From the NCBI GenBank assembly GCA_003134995.1, contig PLDC01000006.1, positions 1 to 64,000 on the forward strand: a DNA stretch of 64,000 nt, written 5' to 3'. Below are positions 17,995 to 26,192 of the stretch, one piece after another. The notes beneath the pieces were generated by a model that worked only from the letters and a program-made list of their open reading frames with translations, was not told where the DNA came from and made no database searches. Positions within the stretch are counted from its first letter, which is position 1. The number at the start of each line of letters is the position of its first letter. The position numbers and the translations under genes were made by a program. The DNA comes from Acidobacteriaceae bacterium (GTDB lineage Bacteria; Acidobacteriota; Terriglobia; Terriglobales; Acidobacteriaceae).

Positions 17995-18207
17995 ATGCCA
18001 AGAGCTGAGGCCGCTGTGACTGGGATTCAATTCCTTACGGACGACAAGGGGCATCGCGTGGCCGTGCAGATCGACCTCAAAAAGCACGGGGCCATCTGGG
18101 AAGATTTCTGGGACGGTCTTATTTCCGAATCGCGCCGCAAGGAAAAAAGCGTCCCGTACGAGCAATACCGCACGAGTCGATTGAAGCGCAGCCAATCGCG
18201 TGGTTAA
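17995..18207 (+). CDS. Small antitoxin-like protein upstream of ParE/RelE toxin
   Basis: A 70-aa protein (ATG 17995) with GIQFLTDDKGHRVAVQIDL, a helical WEDFWDGLISESRRKEK and a basic end. It overlaps the toxin gene by 8 bp, typical of antitoxin-first operons. The sequence resembles short antitoxins of RelE/ParE pairs, but I cannot name the family. Confidence 0.72.
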   Translation: MPRAEAAVTGIQFLTDDKGHRVAVQIDLKKHGAIWEDFWDGLISESRRKEKSVPYEQYRTSRLKRSQSRG

Positions 18208-18463
18208 CTACTCCGTCGTCATCAAATCGTCCGCCCAGAAGGAACTCGACGCGCTCGACGATGCCGTCTTTAGTCGCATTGACCGCAGGATTCTGGCGCT
18301 GGCCGAAAACCCGCGCCCCGCGGGATGCAAAAAGCTCAAAGGCTACAAAGACCAGTGGCGCATACGAATAGGAAACTGGCGCGTGGTGTACTTCATTGAC
18401 GATTCGGCGAAGCGTGTGAGCATATCCCGCGTCGCGCACCGCCGCGAAGTTTATGACGTCTAG
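18200..18463 (+). CDS. RelE/ParE family toxin
   Basis: An 87-aa protein with the RelE/ParE fold: YSVVIKSSAQKELDAL, then GCKKLKGYKDQWRIRIGNWR, VVYFIDD and a final VSISRVAHRREVYD. The pattern LKG...WRIR.G.WRV..F is that of mRNA interferases of the RelE group. The start is GTG, overlapping the antitoxin stop. The pair sits between lpxA and lpxI. Confidence 0.9.
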   Translation: MVNYSVVIKSSAQKELDALDDAVFSRIDRRILALAENPRPAGCKKLKGYKDQWRIRIGNWRVVYFIDDSAKRVSISRVAHRREVYDV

Positions 18464-18473
18464 ACCCACCTAG

Positions 18474-19358
18474 GTGGACGTCAAGAAAGCGACTCGCGAT
18501 CACTTCGTGCCCTCCCAAAAGGAAAAACTCGGCCTTATCGCTGGTAACGGCACGTTTCCCCTCCTCGTGCTGGACGCGGCGCGCGCTGCTGGATACGAAG
18601 TCGTTGTGGTCGCGATCAAGGAGGAAACTTTTCCCGAGATCGAGGATCATGGCGCCGCTTCAGTTCATTGGCTGTCGTTGGGCGAGCTTTCGAAGCTGAT
18701 CGAGACTTTCAAGCGCGAAGGCGTGCAGCGTGCCGTTATGGCCGGGCAGGTTAAGCATAAGCAGATTTTTTCTGCGATCAAGCCCGACTGGCGACTGGCC
18801 AAGCTTTTATTTTCTCTCACTACGCGCAACACCGACAGCCTGCTCGGAGCCGTGGCTAAGGTTCTTGCCGAGGAAGGGATTGCTCTGGAGAATTCCACGG
18901 CGCTTCTGGAACCTTTGCTGGTGAAATCCGGAACGCTGACGCGGCGCGCGCCTACTGAACAGGAGCGCAAGAACATCGACTACGGGCGTGCCGTGGCCCG
19001 CCATCTTGCGCAGCATGATATTGGACAGACTGTGGTGATCGCCGAAACCGCTTGCGTGGCGGTCGAAGCCATGGAGGGCACCGACGCGACTATTGAGCGC
19101 GCCGGGCGCATCATGGGATCGTTGCATGGTGATGCGTCCACGCTGAGTCGCGCGCTTACTGTGGTGAAGATCGCGAAGCCGAATCAGGATATGCGCTTCG
19201 ATGTCCCTGTGATCGGAGTGAAGACCATCGAGGTCATGCAGGCTGCGGGCGCGACCTGCCTCGCGCTGGATGCCGGCAAATGTTTGATGCTGGATGGAGA
19301 GAAGATTCTGGACGCGGCGAATGCCGCGGGGATTGCGGTTGTAGCGGACCCTGCCTGA
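18474..19358 (+). CDS. lpxI: UDP-2,3-diacylglucosamine pyrophosphatase LpxI
   Basis: A 294-aa LpxI (DUF1009) enzyme that hydrolyses UDP-2,3-diacylglucosamine to lipid X. The N-terminal domain begins LGLIAGNGTFPLLVLDAAR. The C-terminal catalytic domain has VVIAETACVAVEAMEGTDA and ends DAGKCLMLDGEK. It replaces LpxH, as in alphaproteobacteria and Acidobacteria. It starts with GTG 18474, 10 bp after the toxin stop. Confidence 0.95.
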   Translation: MDVKKATRDHFVPSQKEKLGLIAGNGTFPLLVLDAARAAGYEVVVVAIKEETFPEIEDHGAASVHWLSLGELSKLIETFKREGVQRAVMAGQVKHKQIFSAIKPDWRLAKLLFSLTTRNTDSLLGAVAKVLAEEGIALENSTALLEPLLVKSGTLTRRAPTEQERKNIDYGRAVARHLAQHDIGQTVVIAETACVAVEAMEGTDATIERAGRIMGSLHGDASTLSRALTVVKIAKPNQDMRFDVPVIGVKTIEVMQAAGATCLALDAGKCLMLDGEKILDAANAAGIAVVADPA

Positions 19359-19433
19359 GTAGTATGACGGCCGGTGCGGTTGAGTGTTCCTTGATCTTTG
19401 AGGTCACAATTTGCAACCTCAAAGCATCTCGAT

Positions 19434-19748
19434 CTAGTCGGCCCCCACTGAACGCCGGCTTTCTCGCGAGGGTGTCGCTGGACTTTTGCGCATCCCTTGG
19501 AGAGTTCGCGTCAGGTTGTGCGCGGTCTGCAAGTTCATCCAGAATTCAGCGGAGTTCTTGAAATATTCGGCTAGAAGCAGGGCCGTCTTGGGAGTAACGC
19601 CTCGCTTGCCGCGCACCAGTTCATTCACGCGGTTCAAAGGAATGCCCAGTGCTCTTGCCAGTTCGGCCTGGGTCAGGCCCAGCGGGGCGAGGAATTCCTG
19701 CAACAGGATTTGTCCGGGATGAGTGGCGATACGACGTCTTGGCAGCAT
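19434..19748 (-). CDS. higA: HigA-type antitoxin (XRE helix-turn-helix)
   Basis: A 104-aa DNA-binding antitoxin starting MLPRRRIATHPG at 19748, GGAG upstream. The HTH is LTQAELARALGIPLNRVNEL, followed by VTPKTALLLAEYF and the HigA-type FWMNLQTAHNL. The C-terminus is a basic, Ser-rich tail. It lies 10 bp behind higB, the toxin-first order usual for higBA. Confidence 0.93.
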   Translation of the reverse strand: MLPRRRIATHPGQILLQEFLAPLGLTQAELARALGIPLNRVNELVRGKRGVTPKTALLLAEYFKNSAEFWMNLQTAHNLTRTLQGMRKSPATPSRESRRSVGAD

Positions 19749-19758
19749 TGTTGTCTCC

Positions 19759-20049
19759 TTAGTGGTAATCCGTGCATCGCACATCGATTGCGTTGCCGCT
19801 GATGAAGCGGAATACCACGCGGTACTGATCGTTTACCCGCACGCTGTAAAACCCCGCCCACTCGCCCCGCAGTTTCTCCAACCGGTTCGACGGAGGTACG
19901 CGCAGATCTTCCAGCGTAGTGCTCGCGTTCAGCAAATCCAGCTTGGTGCGGACTCGCGGCCACAATGCCTGCGCGATTCTCCGGGCCGCCTTCGTTTCAT
20001 AGCCGTGGAAGATGTCTTCCGTCGTTTTGTCTCCAAAGGAGACAATCAT
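19759..20049 (-). CDS. higB: HigB-type toxin (RelE superfamily)
   Basis: A 96-aa ribosome-dependent mRNase. ATG 20049 gives MIVSFGDKTTEDIFHG, the standard HigB start, followed by ARRKLDLLN-like helix text, LRVPPSNRLEKLRGEWAGFY, then VRVNDQYRVVFRF and DVRCTDYH with the terminal His. It is the first gene of higBA, and a palindromic operator lies just upstream. Confidence 0.94.
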   Translation of the reverse strand: MIVSFGDKTTEDIFHGYETKAARRIAQALWPRVRTKLDLLNASTTLEDLRVPPSNRLEKLRGEWAGFYSVRVNDQYRVVFRFISGNAIDVRCTDYH

Positions 20050-20058
20050 TTCTACAGT

Positions 20059-20077
20059 ATACACGAATACCGTGTAT
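20059..20077. promoter_or_regulatory. higBA operator palindrome
   Basis: An inverted repeat ATACACG-N5-CGTGTAT lies 9 bp upstream of the higB start on the minus strand. This is where HigA would be expected to bind for autoregulation. Confidence 0.75.
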
Positions 20078-20124
20078 GCGTAAATCGGTTGACCGTACAA
20101 GCTAAATCGGAGAAGTTAGGGATT

Positions 20125-20601
20125 ATGACTTCTTCAAAGTCTGAACCCGCCCTGATCGCCGAACAGCTTCGCCGGGCATTCGACGGCGATGCTTGGCATG
20201 GGCCAGCTGTGCTTGAGTTGCTGCAAGATGTGGATGCAGCCATGGCTGCGGCCAAGCCTTTGGCCGATGTCCACAGCATTTGGGAATTGGTGCTGCACAT
20301 TGCCGTTTGGGATGAGGTGGGTTGCCGCCGGTTGGCTGGAGAAGTATGGCAGCCGGAAGGCACTGCGAATTTTCCAGTCGTTCCGAAGCCGACGGAAGCC
20401 GCGTGGCGCAAGGCCGTTGCTCAAGCGAAGCGCGCGCACGATGTGCTGGTGAATACGGTTGCCGCGCTTCCTGAATCACGGCTGCGTGATCGTGTCCCCG
20501 GGAAGAAATATGATTTCTATCACATGTTGCACGGCATCGCGCAGCACGAGCTTTACCATGCGGGGCAAATTGCGATTTTGAGGAAATTGTCGTGGGATTG
20601 A
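20125..20601 (+). CDS. DinB family protein
   Basis: A 158-aa four-helix bundle of the DinB/YfiT-like superfamily. Metal-ligand histidines appear in ELVLHIAVWDE and in HMLHGIAQHELYHAGQI, the three-His pattern. The family includes thiol-dependent S-transferases and stress proteins; no substrate can be assigned. ATG 20125 follows GGAG/TTAGGG. Confidence 0.88.
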   Translation: MTSSKSEPALIAEQLRRAFDGDAWHGPAVLELLQDVDAAMAAAKPLADVHSIWELVLHIAVWDEVGCRRLAGEVWQPEGTANFPVVPKPTEAAWRKAVAQAKRAHDVLVNTVAALPESRLRDRVPGKKYDFYHMLHGIAQHELYHAGQIAILRKLSWD

Positions 20602-20660
20602 GTCATTGAGTGATTAAGCCATTGAGCCATTGAATGATCGGCTCATTGAGCCATTCAAAA
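20601..20660. repeat. ATTGAGCCATTGAG phrase repeat
   Basis: Imperfect tandem copies of CATTGAG(T/C)(G/C)ATT, directly after the DinB stop codon. One more single copy (CGCTCAATGG) is at about 20680. Confidence 0.8.
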
Positions 20661-20751
20661 AACTTAACTGCTTCTAATCGCTCAATGGCCCGATTGCAAA
20701 ATTGTTCAATCTCTTCGAGATGCTCTTCCGGTCTTTTACGTTTACAATTTA

Positions 20752-21813
20752 ATGTCCCTTGCCGGCAACCAGCCGGCTGAGAGTTTCTTCCTGCGCGCTG
20801 ATAATCCGATTTCCGTTGCGGTGGTGGGTGTGGGCGTCTTTGGACGCAACCATGCCCGCGTCTATCAAGAACTGGAACAGCAGGGCGAGCCGGTTCGACT
20901 GGTGGGCGTGGTCGATCCTGATCTTGACCGCGCCGATGCAGTGGCGCGCGAGTTCGGCTGCCGGGCTTTTGGTTCAGTCGAGCAGATGCTGACCACGCAC
21001 AGCGAAGTGCGCGCCGCGTCAGTGGCGGCTCCGACGGTGCATCATCTGGAAGTGGCCCGCGCGCTGATGGAAGCAGGCATCGATGTCCTGATCGAAAAGC
21101 CGTTAGCTGCGTCGCTGGCTGAGGCGAATGAGTTGGTCGATCTCGCGGCTACTCACAAGCGCGTTGTCCAGGTTGGGCATCTCGAGCGCTTTAATCCCGC
21201 GGTGCGCGCCACGATTCCGCTGATTACTCAGCCAATGTTTTTCGAAGTGCATCGCCTGAGCGTGTTCACTCCGCGTTCGCTTGATGTCGATGTGGTGCTT
21301 GATTTGATGATTCACGATCTCGACATCGTGCTCGCGTTCGCGAATTCTCCGGTGAAAGAAGTTCGAGCGGTAGGACTGCCCATTCTTTCCGGCAAAGTTG
21401 ACATTGCCAATGTGCGGCTGGAATTCGAGTCAGGATGCGTAGCGAACTTTACCGCCAGCCGCGTCTCGACTGAGCGTGTGCGCAAGCTGCGTTTCTTTCA
21501 GCCCCAGCAATATGTTTCAGTCGACTATGGGCGGCAGGAAGTGCTCGTCTTCACGGTGGGCGCGGATGCGTCGGCGGCTGGCGCCCCTACTGTGAATCCG
21601 CAGATTCAGGTTGCCAAGCCGCCGGTGACTTCGGAAGAACCTTTGCACGCGGAGTTGAAGTCGTTCCTGCATGCGGTGCGCGAGCGCTCCACGCCTGTGG
21701 TTCCGCTTGTAGATGGCCGCCGCGCCCTCGCCCTCGCGCTCGATATTGTGGCAGCGATTCGCGAGCATGGGAAAAAGGTGGGCTTGGCTGGCATCGTCAA
21801 GGCCAAAGGCTAG
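20752..21813 (+). CDS. Gfo/Idh/MocA family NAD-dependent oxidoreductase (lipid A cluster)
   Basis: A 353-aa oxidoreductase with Rossmann motif VAVVGVGVFGRNHAR (near 21-35) and the EKP motif (DVLIEKPLA). It lacks a signal peptide. Placed with fabZ, lpxA and lpxI, it resembles GnnA, which with GnnB aminates UDP-GlcNAc at C3 to make amide-linked lipid A. No aminotransferase lies in this window, so that role is an inference. Confidence 0.9.
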   Translation: MSLAGNQPAESFFLRADNPISVAVVGVGVFGRNHARVYQELEQQGEPVRLVGVVDPDLDRADAVAREFGCRAFGSVEQMLTTHSEVRAASVAAPTVHHLEVARALMEAGIDVLIEKPLAASLAEANELVDLAATHKRVVQVGHLERFNPAVRATIPLITQPMFFEVHRLSVFTPRSLDVDVVLDLMIHDLDIVLAFANSPVKEVRAVGLPILSGKVDIANVRLEFESGCVANFTASRVSTERVRKLRFFQPQQYVSVDYGRQEVLVFTVGADASAAGAPTVNPQIQVAKPPVTSEEPLHAELKSFLHAVRERSTPVVPLVDGRRALALALDIVAAIREHGKKVGLAGIVKAKG

Positions 21814-21853
21814 GGCAGAGAATGGCTCGGTAGACTCGGTCGCGGCGGCTCAT

Positions 21854-22357
21854 CTATTTTGGTTTTGAGGTACTGAGCTTTGATCCTTTGACGAGATATT
21901 TGCCTTCATCCTCGTTCAATTGCGAAAGACCGAAGGTTACGCTGTACCGAGAGTTCACCGTGACCTTGGCCCCGAAGTAGTAGACCTGGCCTGGCTCTGC
22001 GGTAAAGGATGTCGCATCGACATTCTTGCCTCCCCAACTTGCGCATAGATGATGCACTCCTGGGTCCACCGTAAGGGCGAAGTATGAGTTGCCGTGATTG
22101 GCGCCAACCCAGGCTCCGTCCATACCGAGGCGAACTGTGGCATGCATGAAGGGGCCAATCGGTTGATTTTCGCCTTCGATAAAGACGACCTGAGCCTTAC
22201 CCTCCGCTGGTGTGGCAGGGACGGGCTGGCCCTCTTCTGTCGTAACATTGAACTTGACTTTATCGATACCGCAGGAATCCGGCAAAGTGGTAGCCCAGAC
22301 CTGGCTTGCGTACACAAGAGATGCGCAGAGAAACAAACCGCTAAGAATTGGCTTCAT
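21854..22357 (-). CDS. Secreted DUF2846-like protein
   Basis: A 167-aa protein with signal peptide (MKPILSGLFLCASLVYASQ, cleavage near VWA-TT). It has an AQVVFIEGENQPIGPF strand pair, a VGANHGNSYFALTVDPG segment, HHLCASW and EPGQVYYFGAKV. This beta-sandwich pattern matches DUF2846-type exported proteins of unknown function. AGGAG lies 6 nt before the ATG. It is monocistronic. Confidence 0.75.
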   Translation of the reverse strand: MKPILSGLFLCASLVYASQVWATTLPDSCGIDKVKFNVTTEEGQPVPATPAEGKAQVVFIEGENQPIGPFMHATVRLGMDGAWVGANHGNSYFALTVDPGVHHLCASWGGKNVDATSFTAEPGQVYYFGAKVTVNSRYSVTFGLSQLNEDEGKYLVKGSKLSTSKPK

Positions 22358-22736
22358 AGGATTCTCCTAAGGACTCAGACTCCCGTCGCACGGTTTAGTT
22401 GCACGTGTCCGCCACTTCTACGGAACGCCTGTCGTGTGTGAACGCATCTGTAGGCGCTACACCTTCACCTTCTCGACACTAGACCTTTGGGCTGGCAAGC
22501 TCAAGCCGCAGATTTGATCGCGTTTTACAAATGTTTACACACCTAACTCTCGTGCTACTTGTCGTGAGCAAAATCCCTTGAAAGATGCGAAAATAGAGGT
22601 ACCTTGGTCCGCACCGTTCGCTGCGTCATCCTGTGAAGGCAGGATGCAACGTAGCGCTGGGAATGCGTGTCTAACGGACAGGCGTTGGCTCGGAAAGGCA
22701 GTGCTCGAAGAAGCCTAGTTCGGACAAAACTAGTTC
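22358..22736. other. 379-bp intergenic region
   Basis: It separates two divergent genes and should hold both promoters. I see an A/T-rich stretch at 22505-22560 and a small CATCCTG...CAGGATG hairpin near 22628-22646, but no gene or known RNA. Confidence 0.5.
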
Positions 22737-23843
22737 ATGCCCATCACTCAAATCCCATTCCAGGATCCGGTCGCGCCTCCCGAGAAGCCGCAACCGGAGC
22801 AACTCGGCCTGTACGACGCCCGGGGATGGGAGACCGCCTATCGCGATTTGGATGATGATGCGGCGCGTGTGCCGCACTTGCTAATCCAATTGCAGGACGA
22901 TCTGGCGCGCTCGCGCCGGCGCGAAGCCGCGTGGATCTCGATTATTGTCCACATGGTTCTCATCGCCTTCCTGTGGAAGATTGAGTATTTTGAGAAATAC
23001 CTTCCGTGGCATGCCGTTGCTGTAGAGAAAAAGTCGGTCAACTTTAAGGATGCGACTTTTCTCGAGCTTCCGCCCGATTTGCAGAAGGTGCCGCACAAGC
23101 AGGGCAACATTATTTCCGATAAAGACCGCTTAGCAATGACGCGGCATCCCAACCTGGATGTGAAGGAGCTGCGCAAGAGTCTGGCCACGCCGCCCCCCGG
23201 AGCGCCGGGCTTCAGCGGATCGCCGACGTCGCAACCAGCCCCTGTTCAGCAGTCCGCCGGCGTGACTCAAAGCCAGCCTGCGCTGCCGCCGCAACCAGCG
23301 ACTACTCCGCAGATGTCGCAGTTGCAGAGTCCGCCTAAGCCCGACATCAGGAGCGAGTTCAGCAAGTATGGCGGTTCGATGTCGGCAGGCGATCAGATTC
23401 AAGAGGCGGCGCGCGCGGCAAAACGCGGAGGCGGAGGCGGCCAGGGTAGCGGTGGCGACTTTGGATTAGGCACCGGCGCGCACGGCCGCCCGGTGGGCAA
23501 TCTCGAAGTGCTCAGCGACACTATGGGCGTGGACTTCGGTCCTTACCTTCAGCGTGTGCTGCATGACGTGAAGCAGAACTGGTACAACGCGATTCCGGAA
23601 TCTGCAGCGATGAAGCACGGCAGCCTGATCATCGAATTCGCGATTACTAAAGATGGAAAAGTTGCGGGCATGAAACTGGTGGCGCCCTCGGGAGACATTC
23701 CGCTGGATCGCGCAGCCTGGGCCGGAATTACAGGCTCAGATCCGTTCCCAGCATTGCCCGCCGAATTCGGCGGACAATATCTAGCGCTCCGCTTCCGCTT
23801 CTTCTACAACCCCACAAAAGAAGAACGCGAAGGCCTGGAGTAG
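22737..23843 (+). CDS. TonB-like energy transducer protein
   Basis: A 368-aa protein. It has a cytoplasmic start, one transmembrane helix near 66-80 (AWISIIVHMVLIAFLW), a long periplasmic linker rich in P, Q and S, a glycine-rich stretch (GGGGGQGSGGDFGLG), and a C-terminal TonB-type domain (VLHDVKQNWYNAIP, EFAITKDGKVAG). It would pass proton-motive energy to outer-membrane receptors; no ExbBD or receptor is adjacent. The cytoplasmic N-terminus is longer than in classical TonB. Confidence 0.85.
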   Translation: MPITQIPFQDPVAPPEKPQPEQLGLYDARGWETAYRDLDDDAARVPHLLIQLQDDLARSRRREAAWISIIVHMVLIAFLWKIEYFEKYLPWHAVAVEKKSVNFKDATFLELPPDLQKVPHKQGNIISDKDRLAMTRHPNLDVKELRKSLATPPPGAPGFSGSPTSQPAPVQQSAGVTQSQPALPPQPATTPQMSQLQSPPKPDIRSEFSKYGGSMSAGDQIQEAARAAKRGGGGGQGSGGDFGLGTGAHGRPVGNLEVLSDTMGVDFGPYLQRVLHDVKQNWYNAIPESAAMKHGSLIIEFAITKDGKVAGMKLVAPSGDIPLDRAAWAGITGSDPFPALPAEFGGQYLALRFRFFYNPTKEEREGLE

Positions 23844-23874
23844 TTCGTCTGGAATCGCCGACAGTCCCAAAATA

Positions 23875-24303
23875 CTAATGCGGAAGAATGCGAAACGAGC
23901 GCCCCCGGCTTGTTCGGTAGATGGAGAAGTCTCGCCGATCCAAGGTGAAAATAGTCTCAATCCGTTCGCGTCCTGCCAGATAAACTAAAGAGACACCGGC
24001 GAGCTGCGGCCGCATGCTCTGGTATTTTTCCAGGAGTTCTGCGATTGGCCGCACGTCCGGGCCCTCCAGCGAGAGCAGTTCCACAAAAGGTGTATTGATG
24101 CTGTCCAATAAGCGTCGGACCGCGCCGGGCGAGTGCCGCAAGAGCCACGCGGCCTCAGTAATCACCGGCCAGCAGGTATACAGTGGGCCCTCCAGAGCCG
24201 CAAGAGCTTGAACGCATGCCGCATGATGGGTGTCTTGATTGTCGAGAATCGCAACCAGCGGACCAGTGTCGATGAGAACCCGGGCCGCTTCGGGCGATAT
24301 CAT
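23875..24303 (-). CDS. PIN-domain toxin (VapC-like) with altered active site
   Basis: A 142-aa PIN domain: first acid in VLIDTGPL (D12), then VITEAAWLL (Glu), and DRRDFSIYR near the end. The usual acidic residue before the SLV helix (AxASLV-type) reads LAGVSLVYLA, so one metal ligand seems to be Gly. The ATG overlaps the antitoxin stop by 4 bp (ATGA). Normally VapC cuts tRNA or rRNA; activity is uncertain here. Confidence 0.85.
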   Translation of the reverse strand: MISPEAARVLIDTGPLVAILDNQDTHHAACVQALAALEGPLYTCWPVITEAAWLLRHSPGAVRRLLDSINTPFVELLSLEGPDVRPIAELLEKYQSMRPQLAGVSLVYLAGRERIETIFTLDRRDFSIYRTSRGRSFRILPH

Positions 24304-24554
24304 CGGCTCTTTCCGAAACCTTCAAAATGCCGGCGGTTCGTACTGAGATCTTTTGGACCACGGCTGACGCAGCCGATGAGCCCGGCAGCCTTTGCTGCTT
24401 CGTAAGCCGAACCTCGAACCGGCTCTTCTTTGAGGTAGTTCTCGACTGCAAGACGAATCAGGTCCGATGGCGTCCGCCCTTTATCACGGGAGGTCCGGCG
24501 TAGCTTTGAACCCAGATCTTCCGGAACCCGAACTGTAAAGCGTTGAGTAGCCAT
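24300..24554 (-). CDS. Ribbon-helix-helix antitoxin (VapB/CopG-like)
   Basis: An 84-aa protein beginning MATQRFTVRVPEDLGSKL, followed by RTPSDLIRLAVENYL, the ribbon-helix-helix fold. The C-terminal half binds the PIN toxin. The start could also be ATG 24563 (three codons earlier). It is translationally coupled with the downstream PIN gene. Confidence 0.88.
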   Translation of the reverse strand: MATQRFTVRVPEDLGSKLRRTSRDKGRTPSDLIRLAVENYLKEEPVRGSAYEAAKAAGLIGCVSRGPKDLSTNRRHFEGFGKSR

Positions 24555-24583
24555 GTCAGACATTATATAACAACTGTCAGACA
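24553..24583 (-). promoter_or_regulatory. Antitoxin promoter with TGTCTGACA direct repeats
   Basis: Two TGTCTGAC repeats 21 bp apart flank a TATAAT-like box on the minus strand. The box ends about 8 bp before ATG 24554, so the mRNA may be almost leaderless. The repeats are plausible RHH operators. Confidence 0.55.
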
Positions 24584-24623
24584 GAGAGCTGCCGGGGTCG
24601 AAAGCCCGGAAGCCCAAAGCCCG

Positions 24624-25324
24624 CTAGCTCTTCCGCAGCCGGATCGATCCATCCCCGGTATGAATCACCAGCAGATTCCCGCCGCCGTTCAGCTTGCCGC
24701 GAACTTCGCCTTCGCGAATCTTGCCTTCGGTCGTGACCGGCAAATCAAGATCGATGTGGCCATCGCCGGTGTGCAACTCCACGTCCGCTGCCAGATTTGC
24801 CGGCACTTCCAGCGTGACCGTGCCGTCGCCGCTTTCGAGCCTCCAGCCCATGGCGAGCGCCGACCCGGTCGCGGCGTGCGCATCCACGCGGCCGTCCCCA
24901 GTCTTCAGATCGAGTTCGTCAAAGCGGCCGTTGGCGCGGATATGCCCATCGCCAGTCGTCGCCCGCAACTTGCCGTCCACGCCGTCGATTTCCTCCGAGC
25001 CGTCTCCACTATGCAACTGCATCTCGCCTTTGAAGTTTCCGAGTTCAATCTTTCCATCGCCGGTGCGCAGGTCCACGCGGCCCTCGCGCGGCATGTGGAT
25101 GTTAATGTCGACGCTATGATTCGACCAGCCGATTCAATCGTGTTCTGGTCCCAGGTGGAGACGTGAATGTTGGCGTCAGAAGTGTCCACGCGCAGGTCGG
25201 GCTTGCCCGTAAGAGTGTAGGTTTTCGACCACTCCTCAGCCCGCGCCGGCGCTGCCCACGAGCAAACCAGGCCGCCGAGAATCAGGCCCATGAACACCCA
25301 GCTATCTACACGCTTGTGTTTCAT
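24624..25324 (-). pseudogene. DUF4097-type secreted beta-helix protein, frameshifted
   Basis: The N-terminal part (from ATG 25324) has a signal peptide ending PARAEEW and RVDTSDANIHVSTWDQNTIE. The rest is in another frame from about 25110: GRVDLRTGDGKIELGNFKGE and repeated SGDG / TGDG strands to 24624, as in DUF4097 putative adhesins. The joint lacks roughly 20 residues compared with the family as I know it, so it looks like a small deletion with frameshift. Otherwise a sequencing error near 25105-25130 is possible. Confidence 0.78.
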
Positions 25325-25418
25325 AAGAAATCCTCCGCTTAGGCACACTTCCGCCCGCCCTCTTACACGAGATTACGCGCGCGAGGTGAGATTAGTTCCA
25401 TGGAAATTTGCGCGGCTA

Positions 25419-26048
25419 TCACTGCGCCCCACGCAGATGCTGCCAAACTTGCCGCACCTGCTCGCGCGTGCGATCGAGCGAGCTCGAGTTGTCGATCACG
25501 AAATCGGCGGCTTTTATTTTTTCCGCTTCAGGGATTTGCGCCGCCATACGCCGCGCTACTTCCTTACGCGCCGCTTCCAAATCTAACTTCTGGCGCGCGG
25601 CGAAGCGCGCAACGCGTTGCTCATCGCTGCAGGTGACGACGACCAGCTTATCGAAACGCTTCGCCGCGCCCGCTTCCAGGATGAGCGCCGCTTCCACGAT
25701 CGCGACCGCGTCGGGATCCTGCCGTCCCATTTCTTCCATCCATTCATCCTGGCTGCGAATCACCGCGGGATGCACAATGCGATTCAACTCTTCGATTCGC
25801 GATGCGGTGTTCGATGGCGCTTTGCCAAAGGCCGCCTCGGCCAGCTTGGCGCGATCTACGCTCAGGTCAGGATTGAGAATGCCTCCGCCGAAATGCCGCA
25901 CCACCTCGTTGTAGACAGGCTGGCCGGGCAGCATGAGTTCATGAGCAATGCGGTCGGCTTGGACAAGATGCGCGCCGAGGGAGACGAACATTTCTCCAAC
26001 AACCGATTTGCCCGAGGCGATGCCGCCGGTAAGGCCGATTTTCAGCAT
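25419..26048 (-). CDS. coaE: Dephospho-CoA kinase
   Basis: A 209-aa kinase for the last step of coenzyme A synthesis. The P-loop is GLTGGIASGKS (5-15). It also has VQADRIAHELMLPGQPVYNEVV, HPAVIRSQDEW, and VVTCSDEQRVARFAAR. Length is normal. A GGGGTTAGGG phrase repeat starts directly upstream of its ATG. Confidence 0.96.
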   Translation of the reverse strand: MLKIGLTGGIASGKSVVGEMFVSLGAHLVQADRIAHELMLPGQPVYNEVVRHFGGGILNPDLSVDRAKLAEAAFGKAPSNTASRIEELNRIVHPAVIRSQDEWMEEMGRQDPDAVAIVEAALILEAGAAKRFDKLVVVTCSDEQRVARFAARQKLDLEAARKEVARRMAAQIPEAEKIKAADFVIDNSSSLDRTREQVRQVWQHLRGAQ

Positions 26049-26051
26049 AGA

Positions 26052-26192
26052 TTCAGGGGATAGGGATCAGGGGTTAGGGGTCAGTAGATGCAGCTTCCGC
26101 GAGATTCCCAACGACTTGCCCAAGGAGTTTCACCTTTCTGCCAAAACTGAACGCGCACCGACTGACCCCTCACCCCTAGCCCCTGATCCCTG
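26052..26192. repeat. CAGGGGATAGGG phrase repeats, inverted pair
   Basis: Phrases of the AGGGG(A/T)TAGGG(A)TCAG type lie at 26052-26084 and in inverse orientation at 26161-26192. The second block encodes the last ~20 residues of FolD on the minus strand. Related blocks are at 38433-38596 and 49224-49257. Confidence 0.87.
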
